Positions 6,962 to 15,666 of a stretch of 41,390 bases of DNA are shown in pieces. Every line of letters begins with the position of its first letter. Positions within the stretch are counted from its first letter, which is position 1. The DNA is taken from positions 1 to 41,390 of the forward strand of contig JAEZLY010000232.1 in NCBI GenBank assembly GCA_023414985.1, read 5' to 3'. The DNA comes from Bacillota bacterium (GTDB lineage: Bacteria; Bacillota; Clostridia; Lachnospirales; Lachnospiraceae). The position numbers and the translations under genes were made by a program. Below the pieces are notes generated by a model, which had not been told where the DNA came from, did no database searches, and saw only the letters and a list, made by a program, of their open reading frames with translations.

Positions 6962-8791
6962 ATGAGTGATTTTATTCTTAATGTAATACATAGACCGGAG
7001 ATGGTTCCGGAGTATGCCGAGAAGGTAACCGGTCATGGCAAGGGAGAGGATATCGGGAGAAAAGCGCTGCTGGAGGAGTCTTTGGATATCTTCAAATTCC
7101 AGCAGGAGACAGCCCATAAGAATGGCATCAAGACAACGATCCATATGACCTATGCCAGCTTATTCAATAAAGAGGCGGTTGAGATTGCGAAGGAGCATCA
7201 CAGGTTGTACGGCGATGAGATTGCCCTTTCCCTGCTCGGTCTTCCCTGTACGCAGTTCAGGGAGAAATATAAGACCAAGGATTTCTGTATCTGGATGTTC
7301 TCCATGGAGGATAAAAAGAGGATTGTCAACGACATGTTTGGAATTTTCCTTGAGCGGTTCGGTTTTTATCCGGAAGCAACCGGGTCCTACTATATGGATG
7401 CGGAGCTTACGAACTATATCAAAGAAAAATATCCGATGGTAAAAAGTGCGGTTGCCACCTGCTGGGAAGAAGGTCCGAAGGCATACCATACCTGCAACAA
7501 TTCCTGGTACACCTTCCTGGACGGTGGTCCCTGGAATCCCTGGATCCCCTCAAAGCAGAATACCCATGCACCGGCAGCAGATGCAGCAGAGGACAGCGGG
7601 ATCGTTGCGATACCCCATCTGTCCCGTGATCTGCTGGCCTGTTATGATGGAAACGGCTCCAATTTCGGAACCCATCCGCAGAATGTACTCCGCGGAATGA
7701 TCTATCAGGACGGGCAGTATCCGTATCTGTATAATCTGATTGATCAGTACAGACACCTTGAGAAATTCAACCGGGGCTATTCCTATAATATGATGTTTGT
7801 CGGACCGGGCTGGCTCAATAAGCAAGGGCGATGGGAGGCTTCCTATGAGCTTTTGAAGCAATCCTACGAGGACGGTATGGCCTACTATGGGAAGCTGAAG
7901 AAGGAAGGCAAACTTTTGGATATGACCATGAGTGAGTTTGCTGATTATTATCGGAATAAGAAAACCTATACGCAGCCGGAATGTGCACTCTGGAAGGATA
8001 TCCTGTATGGCTCTGACAAGCAGCTGTTCTGGTATGTTGATCCTTATATGAGAGCCTGCGTGAATATGGATCAGGGTGGTGCAATCGTTGATCTGCGGCC
8101 TTATGCGGCGAAGCTGGTTCGCCCGGTAGGAATCGGTACCGGAAATGTGACGGATGCCTCCTACCCGTTTCTGATTCAGGAGAAATACCGTGCGGGATAC
8201 TTTACTCATTATGCGGGAGAAGGAACGATAAAGAGTGCGAAGTTGTCTTATCAGGGAGAGGAAGTGGATTTGTGTCTTTGCAGGACCAAAGCCAAGTTCT
8301 CGGAAGAGGGGAATATACGCATAATAACTCTGGATCCGGTTGAAATAGTTTTCGAGAAGCTGACAATGGAGCTTCAGACAAAGTTGTATTTCGAAGAAGG
8401 CAGCTCCTGTATCAGGACGGAACGAAGGGTGCTGAGGATGAGCAAACAGGATGCAGAGGTGGAGCTCAATGAATATATGGTGGCTTGCTACGGGACGACA
8501 GAATATTCCGAGGATATGACCGATATCATACTATCCTGCAGGAACAAGGACGAAGAAAAGAGGTTATCCTATCAATATCAGTGCAGGGAGGAGCTGCTGG
8601 AAGCTGCCACTGAAGTAGCAGCAGTCATCCCGCAGATTGAGACCAAAGTATCCCTAGTCACGGAACAAGAGGCCGTCGGATATTATAAGGAAGGCTATGC
8701 CTTTTCTCCGATGTTTACCTTGGGCTATACTGCGAAATTAAAGGATAAGGAGGTATTTACCACATGGCTCAGGCTGGAAAAGGCAAATTGA
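6962..8791 (+). CDS. putative cytoplasmic carbohydrate-active enzyme, family uncertain
   Basis: A protein of about 609 aa with no signal peptide or membrane segments, so probably cytoplasmic. The N-terminal half has barrel-like alternation and motifs reminiscent of the deacetylase/GH57-GH38 barrel group: a TIHMTYASLF strand, IALSLLGLPC, GFYPEATGSYYMDAEL, then an aromatic-rich DGGPWNPWIPSKQN. The C-terminal half from about residue 370 is beta-rich, like the sandwich domains of glycosidases. Its position right after a sugar importer suggests it processes the imported glycan, but the reaction cannot be read from sequence. GAGGA 5 nt upstream favours ATG 6962 over ATG 6950. Confidence 0.55.
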   Translation: MSDFILNVIHRPEMVPEYAEKVTGHGKGEDIGRKALLEESLDIFKFQQETAHKNGIKTTIHMTYASLFNKEAVEIAKEHHRLYGDEIALSLLGLPCTQFREKYKTKDFCIWMFSMEDKKRIVNDMFGIFLERFGFYPEATGSYYMDAELTNYIKEKYPMVKSAVATCWEEGPKAYHTCNNSWYTFLDGGPWNPWIPSKQNTHAPAADAAEDSGIVAIPHLSRDLLACYDGNGSNFGTHPQNVLRGMIYQDGQYPYLYNLIDQYRHLEKFNRGYSYNMMFVGPGWLNKQGRWEASYELLKQSYEDGMAYYGKLKKEGKLLDMTMSEFADYYRNKKTYTQPECALWKDILYGSDKQLFWYVDPYMRACVNMDQGGAIVDLRPYAAKLVRPVGIGTGNVTDASYPFLIQEKYRAGYFTHYAGEGTIKSAKLSYQGEEVDLCLCRTKAKFSEEGNIRIITLDPVEIVFEKLTMELQTKLYFEEGSSCIRTERRVLRMSKQDAEVELNEYMVACYGTTEYSEDMTDIILSCRNKDEEKRLSYQYQCREELLEAATEVAAVIPQIETKVSLVTEQEAVGYYKEGYAFSPMFTLGYTAKLKDKEVFTTWLRLEKAN

Positions 8792-8976
8792 ATTACAGAT
8801 GCCCCTCCTGCTTTATCAGGGATATAGACATCGATATGTTCTATGACAAGAAAAAGGATGAATACTATTGTATCCGCTGCCAATACACCGGTAATGAAGA
8901 GGACGTCTTAAAGAAGAACGAGATGGCGAGATTCCGCTACCGCCGAATCCTGGATCGAATAGAGAAATTCGATTAA
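8764..8976 (+). CDS. small zinc-ribbon protein
   Basis: A 70-aa protein with two cysteine pairs, CPSC at residues 13-16 and CIRC near 36-39, spaced as in a zinc ribbon, followed by a charged helical tail ending RRILDRIEKFD. The gene starts 28 bp before the end of the preceding enzyme gene in another frame, with AAGGAGG 10 nt upstream of ATG. It is therefore coupled to the importer operon. The function is unknown; a nucleic-acid or protein adaptor is possible. Confidence 0.7.
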   Translation: MAQAGKGKLNYRCPSCFIRDIDIDMFYDKKKDEYYCIRCQYTGNEEDVLKKNEMARFRYRRILDRIEKFD

Positions 8977-9180
8977 TACGGTTAGAAGCCGGCATAGATA
9001 TGTAGTGTTGATAAATAAATCTCAAGGATATCATACTTATTTTCGCATGCTGTATAAAGCAAGCGGCTCATCCTATGTCGTGAAAGCTAACAGCTTAGTA
9101 AAATAAATTGTGTGATACGAAAGGTAAGACGTTAGGAATAAAAATGGATTTATTTAATCTTTAAACATTATTAGAGCTCA

Positions 9181-9408
9181 GGGATAGGAGCGAGGCTGCT
9201 CGATTTGGATGACTTTATAGTTTTCTTGATAATACTTGCTTCCTGCATAGAGCGATTAAGTCTGTAAAATGTCCATGGATGGACATTTTAGGAGTAAGCA
9301 ACAGGAGGTTGCTTTACTCCGACAGACTTCTTCGAGCGCTAGGCAGGGAGCTTAGTATTATCTGAAAGCTATATTAGGAAGACAAATAGAGCACCTTGCT
9401 CCTATCCC
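9181..9408. repeat. 228-bp imperfect palindrome with two apical hairpins
   Basis: Outer ends GGGATAGGAGC (9181) and GCTCCTATCCC (to 9408) begin an imperfect stem of about 80 bp per arm, running in to GTCTG (about 9264) and CAGAC (about 9323). The apex carries two separate hairpins: AAAATGTCCAT/ATGGACATTTT (9267-9290) and GGAGTAAGCAAC/GGTTGCTTTACTCC (9291-9320). The intergenic stretch 8977-9520 holds nothing else except the promoter at 9449. It may be a MITE-like element or structured RNA; there is no coding potential. Confidence 0.75.
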
Positions 9409-9448
9409 GTCCCTAGTACGTGAAAAAACATCAATCTTACTTAGGGTG

Positions 9449-9477
9449 TTGCGAAACTTCTTTCGATGGGTTATAAA
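9449..9477 (+). promoter_or_regulatory. sigma-A promoter of the TauE/SafE-type gene
   Basis: -35 TTGCGA (9449-9454), 17-bp spacer, -10 TATAAA (9472-9477), 43 bp before the start codon of the exporter gene. Confidence 0.6.
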
Positions 9478-9520
9478 TATAAGGTCAGATAAAAAAATAC
9501 GGAAAAGGACTTAAGAAGAG

Positions 9521-10243
9521 ATGATCTTATTCATTGAAATTGTTGCTGTGCTTTGCGCATTCGTCATTAAAGGAATGTGCGGTTTTGCCAATACCCTGAT
9601 ATTCGGTTCGATTATGAGCTTTGCTGCTAACAATGTAAATATCACACCGATGGAGCTTTTGGTGGGTTATCCGTCCAATATTTATATTGTCTGGAAAGAG
9701 AGAAAAGGAGTATCATTGAAGGTATGCCTTCCTCTTGCGGCCCTTGTGGTACTTGGAATTGTTCCCGGGATGCTTTTTTTAAAGAACGGGAATACCGGTC
9801 ATCTGAAGATCTTATTCGGTCTTGTGGTTATTCTGTGCGGAATTGATATGCTGCTCCGTGAGAGAGCAGTAAAGGCAGGAAAGCAGTCGAAGCTTACCTT
9901 GGCCTTTATCGGAATTGTCTCGGGTATCTTCTGTGGTCTTTTCGGAGTGGGAGCACTTCTGGTTGCCTATATCAGCAGGACCACCGAGAACCAGATGCAG
10001 TTTCGCAGTAACCTCTGCGCTGTATTCCTGATAGAGAATACCTTCCGGATTATCTTATATGCCTGTACGGGAATCTTCACAATAGCCATCGTGAAGCAGG
10101 CTTTCCTTTTGCTGCCGTTCATGTTTTTGGGTCTCATACTGGGAAGAGTTCTTTCTAAAAAATCGGGAGAAAAGGTGGTTGCACGAATTGTCATCGTTCT
10201 GCTGATCCTTTCAGGGATATCCTTAATTCTGACAAATTTTTGA
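9521..10243 (+). CDS. sulfite exporter TauE/SafE family membrane protein
   Basis: A 240-aa integral membrane protein with about eight hydrophobic helices. The opening (VLCAFVIKGMCGFANTLIFG) and the central repeat IGIVSGIFCGLFGVGALLVA carry the Gly-rich inverted-repeat signature of the TSUP family, which moves sulfite, sulfoacetate, other organic anions or sulfur compounds across the membrane. The substrate cannot be deduced here. It appears to be a single-gene unit with its own promoter; the next gene has a separate promoter. Confidence 0.88.
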   Translation: MILFIEIVAVLCAFVIKGMCGFANTLIFGSIMSFAANNVNITPMELLVGYPSNIYIVWKERKGVSLKVCLPLAALVVLGIVPGMLFLKNGNTGHLKILFGLVVILCGIDMLLRERAVKAGKQSKLTLAFIGIVSGIFCGLFGVGALLVAYISRTTENQMQFRSNLCAVFLIENTFRIILYACTGIFTIAIVKQAFLLLPFMFLGLILGRVLSKKSGEKVVARIVIVLLILSGISLILTNF

Positions 10244-10278
10244 GCTGACAGATATCTGAAGATAACACTGAAATTCTC

Positions 10279-10307
10279 TTGTTATCAAGCGACCGGCGCT
10301 TTATAAT
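10279..10307 (+). promoter_or_regulatory. sigma-A promoter of the M42 peptidase gene
   Basis: -35 TTGTTA (10279-10284), 17-bp spacer, -10 TATAAT (10302-10307), 35 bp before ATG 10343. Confidence 0.65.
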
Positions 10308-10342
10308 GAGGTTACAACTAAGAATAGAACAGGAGCAATAGG

Positions 10343-11368
10343 ATGGATACAATGGAATACATCATAAAAACGATAGAAACCTTGGTAAATATACCAAGTC
10401 CCTCAGGCTTTACAAAGAAGGTCCTGGAATTTGTCAGTTCGGAAGCAGCTGCCTTCGGCTTTGAGAGTGAATATAATCAAAAAGGTGGACTAATAATCAA
10501 GGTGAAGGGTAGGACGGAGGAAGTCCTTGGACTTTCCGCTCATGTAGATACACTGGGAGCAATGGTACGCTCCATTGACAGTGACGGAACCGTGAAATTT
10601 ACCATGGTAGGCGGATATACTCTGCATAGTGTGGAGGGCAGCTATTGTAAGATACATACCAGGGATGGGCGAACCTATACCGGCACCATCCTGATTAAGA
10701 GCTCCTCAGTTCACAGCTATGATGACGCCAAGACGATGGAGCGTACAGATCGAACCATGCTGGTTCGAATTGATGAACCGGTAAAGAGCAAGGAGGATGT
10801 CCTGGCGCTTGGTATTCAAAGTGGGGATTATATCAGCTTTGATGCACAGTTTGCTTACACGGAATCCGGCTTTATCAAATCCAGACATCTGGATGATAAG
10901 GCTTCTGTTGGGCTTCTGCTTGGTTTCCTGCGTGAAATGTCATTAGAAAAGAAGATACCGGAGAAAACTCTTCTGATCTATATCAGTAATTATGAGGAGG
11001 TTGGTTTTGGCTCCGCCTGGATCCCTCCGCAGGTCAAAGAATTTCTGGCTATAGACATGGGTGCGGTAGGGGATGATCTGAACGGGGCAGAATATACGGT
11101 AACCATCTGTGCCAAGGATTCTGCCGGGCCCTATGATTACGACATGACCAACCGGCTGATAGAACTGGCAAATGAGAACCATCTGGACTATGTGATAGAT
11201 ATCTTTCCGCATTACAGCTCGGATGTATCTGCTGCATTGCGTGCCGGAAATGATATCCGAGGAGCGTTGATCGGACAGGGGGTTCATGCTTCCCACGGCA
11301 TGGAACGTACGCATGTATCAGGCCTGCTGAATACGCTGAAGCTTTTAAAGGCCTATGTGGAGGTTTAG
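10343..11368 (+). CDS. M42 family metallopeptidase (glutamyl aminopeptidase type)
   Basis: A 341-aa cytoplasmic peptidase. Metal and catalytic landmarks are in order: SAHVDTLGAMV near residue 65 (His-x-Asp), SRHLDDKAS near 180 (bridging Asp), NYEEVGFGSAW near 215 (catalytic Glu-Glu), AIDMG near 238 and HASHGMERTH near 316 (last metal His). M42 enzymes form dodecamers that trim peptides from the N-terminus; some were once mis-annotated as endoglucanases. AGGAGCAATAGG provides the ribosome site. It is monocistronic, with its own promoter and hairpins downstream. Confidence 0.92.
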   Translation: MDTMEYIIKTIETLVNIPSPSGFTKKVLEFVSSEAAAFGFESEYNQKGGLIIKVKGRTEEVLGLSAHVDTLGAMVRSIDSDGTVKFTMVGGYTLHSVEGSYCKIHTRDGRTYTGTILIKSSSVHSYDDAKTMERTDRTMLVRIDEPVKSKEDVLALGIQSGDYISFDAQFAYTESGFIKSRHLDDKASVGLLLGFLREMSLEKKIPEKTLLIYISNYEEVGFGSAWIPPQVKEFLAIDMGAVGDDLNGAEYTVTICAKDSAGPYDYDMTNRLIELANENHLDYVIDIFPHYSSDVSAALRAGNDIRGALIGQGVHASHGMERTHVSGLLNTLKLLKAYVEV

Positions 11369-11528
11369 ATTCCAACTGTAATGAGAGTATCATTCATACA
11401 AGATTGTAAGTGGAAGGATTGTCAGAATATTAAGGAAAAGTACTAAAAGAACTTGAAGAATTTACCGGAAAGGTATATACTGATATCCATATGAAAGCTT
11501 ATTTCTTTTATTCCGTCCCTATATAACT

Positions 11529-11578
11529 GATAAAATAGTCTGCCAGACGGCATCCGCCGACCGGGAGGCTATTTTATC
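11529..11578. other. inverted repeat downstream of the M42 gene
   Basis: GATAAAATAG (11529-11538) and CTATTTTATC (11569-11578) pair perfectly, enclosing a GC-rich centre with a shorter stem. It lies between convergent genes. The 9-mer GACCGGGAG within it recurs in the next hairpin at about 11631. Confidence 0.6.
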
Positions 11579-11623
11579 TCATAAGAGAAATTTTCTTTGA
11601 TACAGAACAGATATGCAAAATTA

Positions 11624-11699
11624 GAGCCTTGACCGGGAGCAAATGATGTAACCCCACAAAGTTAGACTTTGTAGGGTTACATTACGATCAGGCTCTTTT
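11624..11699 (+). terminator. terminator-like hairpin between convergent genes
   Basis: Outer stem GAGCCT/AGGCTC (11624-11629 and 11690-11695), then TTTTG. An inner stem TGTAACCC/GGGTTACA extends into ACAAAGT/ACTTTGT. It sits between the M42 gene and the minus-strand gene ending at 11706 and could stop both. The rest of 11369-11705 shows no coding potential. Confidence 0.7.
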
Positions 11700-11705
11700 G
11701 TTATA

Positions 11706-12029
11706 TTAATTTATATTACCGGAATTATCGTTCTCTGAGGAACCCTTCTTCCAAGGATTTCTTAAGTTGGGGATCAGCCCAAGATATAAACCGATCACGG
11801 CACCCGTAATCAAGCGGAAATTGGTAACGCCAGCTGCAGCACACACCCATTGAATGGTTATGTGAAGAACCGCAGCAAATAAAATCCAGACTGTTGCATC
11901 ATAAACCGGATTAAGTTTTTTATTGATCAATGACCATAACTTTTTACTCCAACCGAAACGGATCGAAAGACTCATGGATAGGAAACCTGCTATAACCATG
12001 GCTAACAGCTGTGGAAGATATTTTATCAT
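11706..12029 (-). CDS. small membrane protein of unknown function
   Basis: A 107-aa protein with hydrophobic helices near residues 5-24, 43-65 and 70-90, and a hydrophilic C-terminus rich in Lys, Ser and Asn (KKGSSENDNSGNIN). A GAGGAGGGCAGG ribosome site lies just upstream on the minus strand. I do not recognise the family. It faces the M42 gene and is alone on its strand. Confidence 0.6.
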   Translation of the reverse strand: MIKYLPQLLAMVIAGFLSMSLSIRFGWSKKLWSLINKKLNPVYDATVWILFAAVLHITIQWVCAAAGVTNFRLITGAVIGLYLGLIPNLRNPWKKGSSENDNSGNIN

Positions 12030-12382
12030 ATACCTGCCCTCCTCATTCTATCTGGACTAAAAGTATTATACTATGAAACGGTGATAAGCACCACCTGTTT
12101 TTTACGAAACAAAGAACGCAGTACAAATACAGAATAACTTATAAAATGCTGCGGCGAATAAAGGATTTTTATTAAAGATGTAAGAAAATAATTGTTAAAT
12201 ATGACGAAAAAGATATAAGTTATCTACAGGACTATTGTGAAAAACCGTCATATTTGTTACCTGAATACTACTGGCGTATTTGGTCTAAAGATGATATAAT
12301 TAATTGAGAATACTAATTATGTATTACTGGGTTTATGAACGGGTTTGAATAAAATACTTAGGATGTTTTGGAGGTATGCCGC
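12030..12382 (+). promoter_or_regulatory. intergenic region with extended -10 promoter of chemoreceptor gene
   Basis: The AT-rich stretch between divergent genes has no coding potential. TATAAT at 12295-12300 is preceded by TG at the extended -10 position; the matching -35 (TGGCGT, 17 bp upstream) is weak. I saw no clear sigma-D motility promoter. The ribosome site GGAGG is at 12370-12374, 8 nt from ATG 12383. Confidence 0.5.
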
Positions 12383-14596
12383 ATGAAGTTTATTGACGGA
12401 AGTGCAAAAGAAAAATTACAACTATTCCTAAAAGGATTAAAAAAGGAGAGGGTGGTAAAAGAAAAGAAACTAAAGGAAGCGGCGGAGAAGAATAAGGCTA
12501 AGCTGCAGGAGGACAGACAGGAGTTAATAGAGAGCATTACTAAGGTCAAATTCTTTTCAAGCTTAAGGTTTGCTTTAAATGCTGCATTTATGGTTCCGAT
12601 TGTGTTTATCATTATTCTTGGCGTTGTGTCTTTCCAAAAGGCATCTTCAGGTATTCAGAATAATTATAAGAATGCTACTGTGGAAGCGATTGATATGGCT
12701 GCCGAATATATGCGTTTTGGCTTTGAAGCAGTAGAAGCCACCAGTATCCAATATCTGAGTGATGATACTATATCGAAATATCTGATGAACAATGATGATA
12801 TTTTAGAACAAAGTAAGAGACGAAATGCTATTACAAATACATTCATGGCGAAACAGTCCACGGATGAATTTATTAAAGATATTTATCTAATCACGGATAA
12901 AACATATTCTATTGGTACCTCAGGTAAGCTGTTTGATGAGGGTGTTTTTGCGAAAACCAAGGACACGGAGATAGGTAAGTATTTACTTGAGAATAAGTAT
13001 CTATGCGTATGGGATGGACAGGATGAGTATTTTGATACCTTATTCGAGGACAGCTCCAAAGATTATTCCATGCGTATTTTGAGAAGAGTTAACCCTTATA
13101 CATACTTATTTATCGAGCTGAAAGCGGAAACCGTAAATAATATTCTGGCAAATCTGAATTTTGATAAGTCGGGTTATCTTGGACTCGTTACACCTGATAA
13201 CAGAGAGATCATCGATCTTTCCAAGAAGGGCGACGATGCCGCTGCCCTGGAAGAAATCGGAGCAGAACCGGTATTTGTAAACGAGACTTTCTACCAGGAG
13301 GCCTTGTCCAGTGAAGAAGCGAGTGGCTCCAAGTTCGTCGACTACAAGGGAGCATCCTATCTGTTCATGTATTCAAAGATTGGGACAACAGGTTCGACCC
13401 TTTGTGCTCTTATGCCAAAGGCAACAATCAACAGTCAGGCAGACAGTATAAAGGTAGTTACATATATTATCGTAATCCTGGCGATTATCGTGGCTATTGC
13501 TACTTCCTTCCTGTTGTCTACATCAATCAGCAGAACGATTACTGGCATTAATAAGACTTTACAGAAAGCTGCGACAGGTGATCTTACTGTTCAGTTCCAC
13601 TCAAAGCGTAAGAATGAATTCCATATACTGATTGAAGAAATACAGCTGACCTTCAATAAGATGAAGGAACTGATTCAGCAGGTGAAGGAGTTAAGCAGTG
13701 AGGTATCTGTTTCATCTGAGAGCGTATCAAAGACCTCCGCTGTGTTCCTTAAGTCAACTGAGGATATCTCTACAGCGATGAATGAGATTGAGCAGGGTAT
13801 TAATCAGCAGGCGAAGGATGCTGAAGAATGTCTGCTTCAGATGGATAATCTATCTCAGAAGATTGAACTTGTCAGTGAGAATACCAAGGAAATCGGTCAG
13901 ATTGCTGACAGCACCAAGAACAGTATTAAGCATGGAACCGTGATTACAGAGGAATTGAATCAGCAGACGCAATCCACGATTGAGACAACAACTCAAATCA
14001 TTACCGAGATTGAGAAGTTGGCTGTAAAATCCTCTTCCATCAATAAGATTATCAATGTAATCAATGATATTGCGAATCAGACGAACCTGTTGTCCTTAAA
14101 TGCTTCCATAGAAGCGGCAAGAGCAGGAGAACATGGTAAGGGCTTTGCAGTAGTGGCGAGTGAGATCAGAACACTTGCCGAACAGTCCAAGAATTCTGTA
14201 AATGATATTAAGAAGATTATCGGCAGTATTCAGGAGGATACCGAGAATGCTGTTGAGATTGCGAAGAAAGCAGAGAAGGTTATGAAGCTGCAGGAGAACG
14301 CAGTTAAGAATACGACAGATTCTTATCAGGATATCGATGAAAGTGTTGAGAAGTTGGTAGTATTCTTGAAATACATCACTGACAATGTCGGTAACATTGA
14401 AGCGGCAAGAGTCAGCACCCTGGCAGCGATTGAGAATATCTCTGCGGTATTGGAGGAGATTGCGGCTTCCACCAATAATGTAAATCAGACCTCAACAGAT
14501 CAGCTGTCCTCAGTTGAGACCTTAAATGAATCAGCCGGTAAACTGAATAAGAATGCCGGTCACCTGGTTAACGAGGTTGAGAAGTTCATCGTTTAA
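12383..14596 (+). CDS. methyl-accepting chemotaxis protein (Cache-type)
   Basis: A 737-aa membrane chemoreceptor. It opens with an unusually long basic, coiled-coil-like cytoplasmic segment (residues 1-60) before TM1 near 65-85. An extracellular domain of about 270 residues of Cache type follows, then TM2 near 357-380, a HAMP segment (LQKAATGDLTVQFHSKRKNE) and a long cytoplasmic coiled coil. The signalling tip contains IANQTNLLSLNASIEAARAG, then GKGFAVVASEIRTLAEQS, the contact site for CheA and CheW. ATG 12383 is chosen over TTG 12368 because GGAGG lies 8 nt upstream of it. The ligand is unknown. A paralogue with the same layout lies at 19765. Confidence 0.93.
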   Translation: MKFIDGSAKEKLQLFLKGLKKERVVKEKKLKEAAEKNKAKLQEDRQELIESITKVKFFSSLRFALNAAFMVPIVFIIILGVVSFQKASSGIQNNYKNATVEAIDMAAEYMRFGFEAVEATSIQYLSDDTISKYLMNNDDILEQSKRRNAITNTFMAKQSTDEFIKDIYLITDKTYSIGTSGKLFDEGVFAKTKDTEIGKYLLENKYLCVWDGQDEYFDTLFEDSSKDYSMRILRRVNPYTYLFIELKAETVNNILANLNFDKSGYLGLVTPDNREIIDLSKKGDDAAALEEIGAEPVFVNETFYQEALSSEEASGSKFVDYKGASYLFMYSKIGTTGSTLCALMPKATINSQADSIKVVTYIIVILAIIVAIATSFLLSTSISRTITGINKTLQKAATGDLTVQFHSKRKNEFHILIEEIQLTFNKMKELIQQVKELSSEVSVSSESVSKTSAVFLKSTEDISTAMNEIEQGINQQAKDAEECLLQMDNLSQKIELVSENTKEIGQIADSTKNSIKHGTVITEELNQQTQSTIETTTQIITEIEKLAVKSSSINKIINVINDIANQTNLLSLNASIEAARAGEHGKGFAVVASEIRTLAEQSKNSVNDIKKIIGSIQEDTENAVEIAKKAEKVMKLQENAVKNTTDSYQDIDESVEKLVVFLKYITDNVGNIEAARVSTLAAIENISAVLEEIAASTNNVNQTSTDQLSSVETLNESAGKLNKNAGHLVNEVEKFIV

Positions 14597-14632
14597 GGAT
14601 AGGTAATACGATACATATAAAAAAACGGTAAC

Positions 14633-14666
14633 GGGTTTTTCCTGCGAAAGCGGGGAAAACCCTTTT
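14633..14666 (+). terminator. intrinsic terminator of first chemoreceptor gene
   Basis: GGGTTTTTCC pairs with GGGGAAAACCC around TGCGAAAGC and is followed by TTTT, 37 nt after the stop codon. Confidence 0.8.
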
Positions 14667-14830
14667 ATCATGAAAGAAAGCCTCCTTCCATTCATATCCG
14701 TCAGACAGAAACAGAAGGCGTCATTCTTTACGAATAAGTTTCGTAAGCCCGAATAAATATGGACAAGGCCGGACGGATGAGATATGATACTAAGGTAGAA
14801 GATTTATCAAAAAGAGAAAAGGATAAGGAT

Positions 14831-15451
14831 ATGAGTCAAAAAGTAAAAAGAATTATCATGGCGCTGCTTGGTGTCAGCATCAGTGGCATCTGTGTGGGAA
14901 TATTTAATACCGTCTTGCTGGGGGCAGATCCATTTACGGTATTTGTTGTGGGTATCGGTAATGTGTTTCATCTTGCATACGGAAGCATTTATACAGCGGT
15001 AACAGGGGTTCTGCTGATTTTGGTCTTCTTTTTGGACAGAAGCTATATCGGCATTGCCACAGTCTTTAACTTGTTCGGCATTGGGTATATTGCACAGTTC
15101 ACTATGTACTTAATCGGACTGGTCTATCATGAGGGCTCCCTGCTGCTTCGCCTGATTCTGTTATTAATCGGATTACTTTTGTTATGCTTCGGTTCCTCAT
15201 TATATTTTACGGCAAATCTGGGAGTATCAGCATACGATGCGATTGCTTTAATGCTCGCCAAGAGGACCCCGATTCAGTTCCGTTTATGCCGTATCGGAAC
15301 AGATTTTATCTGTGTTATCATTGGCTTCTTTTGTAAGGCTACAATCGGAATCGGTACTGTCATAACAGCATTCTTCATGGGTCCGATCATACAGTGGTTC
15401 AATGATCATGTTTCCGGACCGATGCTGCAGGGGAAAAAGAAAGAACAGTAA
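14831..15451 (+). CDS. YczE/YyaS/YitT family membrane protein
   Basis: An integral membrane protein of about 206 aa with four or five helices. The N-terminal MALLGVSISGICVGIF and the conserved LGADPFTVF and NLGVSAYDAIALML segments match the YczE-type group of unknown transport function. I chose ATG 14831 because family members start right before the first helix; ATG 14759 would add a 24-residue charged extension with no clear ribosome site. A strong terminator follows at 15488, so it is transcribed apart from the GntR operon. Confidence 0.8.
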   Translation: MSQKVKRIIMALLGVSISGICVGIFNTVLLGADPFTVFVVGIGNVFHLAYGSIYTAVTGVLLILVFFLDRSYIGIATVFNLFGIGYIAQFTMYLIGLVYHEGSLLLRLILLLIGLLLLCFGSSLYFTANLGVSAYDAIALMLAKRTPIQFRLCRIGTDFICVIIGFFCKATIGIGTVITAFFMGPIIQWFNDHVSGPMLQGKKKEQ

Positions 15452-15487
15452 GAACTAACCGAATGAAACATAGGAATATAGAAAAAA

Positions 15488-15519
15488 GGACCAAGGGGAA
15501 GCTCTCCTTGGTCCTTTTT
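15488..15519 (+). terminator. intrinsic terminator after the YczE-type gene
   Basis: GGACCAAGG and CCTTGGTCC form a perfect 9-bp stem followed by TTTTT. Confidence 0.85.
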
Positions 15520-15594
15520 GTGTTAAGCAACTTGACACTTTTCGGCTTGTCAATCCCATTCACAATCAGAGAAGGAATTTATTTGATAATACTA

Positions 15595-15650
15595 TTGACA
15601 TATAATTTTCAAGATGTTATAGTGTGCATATCTGATATATACACTATAAC
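15595..15650 (+). promoter_or_regulatory. consensus promoter and GntR-type operator
   Basis: -35 TTGACA (15595-15600), 17-bp spacer, -10 TATAGT (15618-15623). A perfect 10-bp inverted repeat, GTTATAGTGT (15616-15625) and ACACTATAAC (15641-15650), overlaps the -10. Its position fits autorepression by the GntR gene that starts 17 bp downstream. Confidence 0.8.
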
Positions 15651-15666
15651 ATCCCGGAGGGAAAGA

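Noticed and set aside
7550..8209. 219-codon minus-strand frame opposite the 609-aa enzyme
   Set aside because: It lies antisense inside a gene with clear codon structure and an operon context; the translation is rich in Ile/His/Arg shadows with no motif.
8977..12029. Genomic island boundary
   Set aside because: There is no integrase, tRNA, direct-repeat attachment site or clear composition jump; the palindromes alone do not show mobility.
15463..15666. N-terminal extension of the YtrA-type regulator
   Set aside because: It would translate a terminator, a consensus promoter and the operator; the Shine-Dalgarno and family length support ATG 15667.
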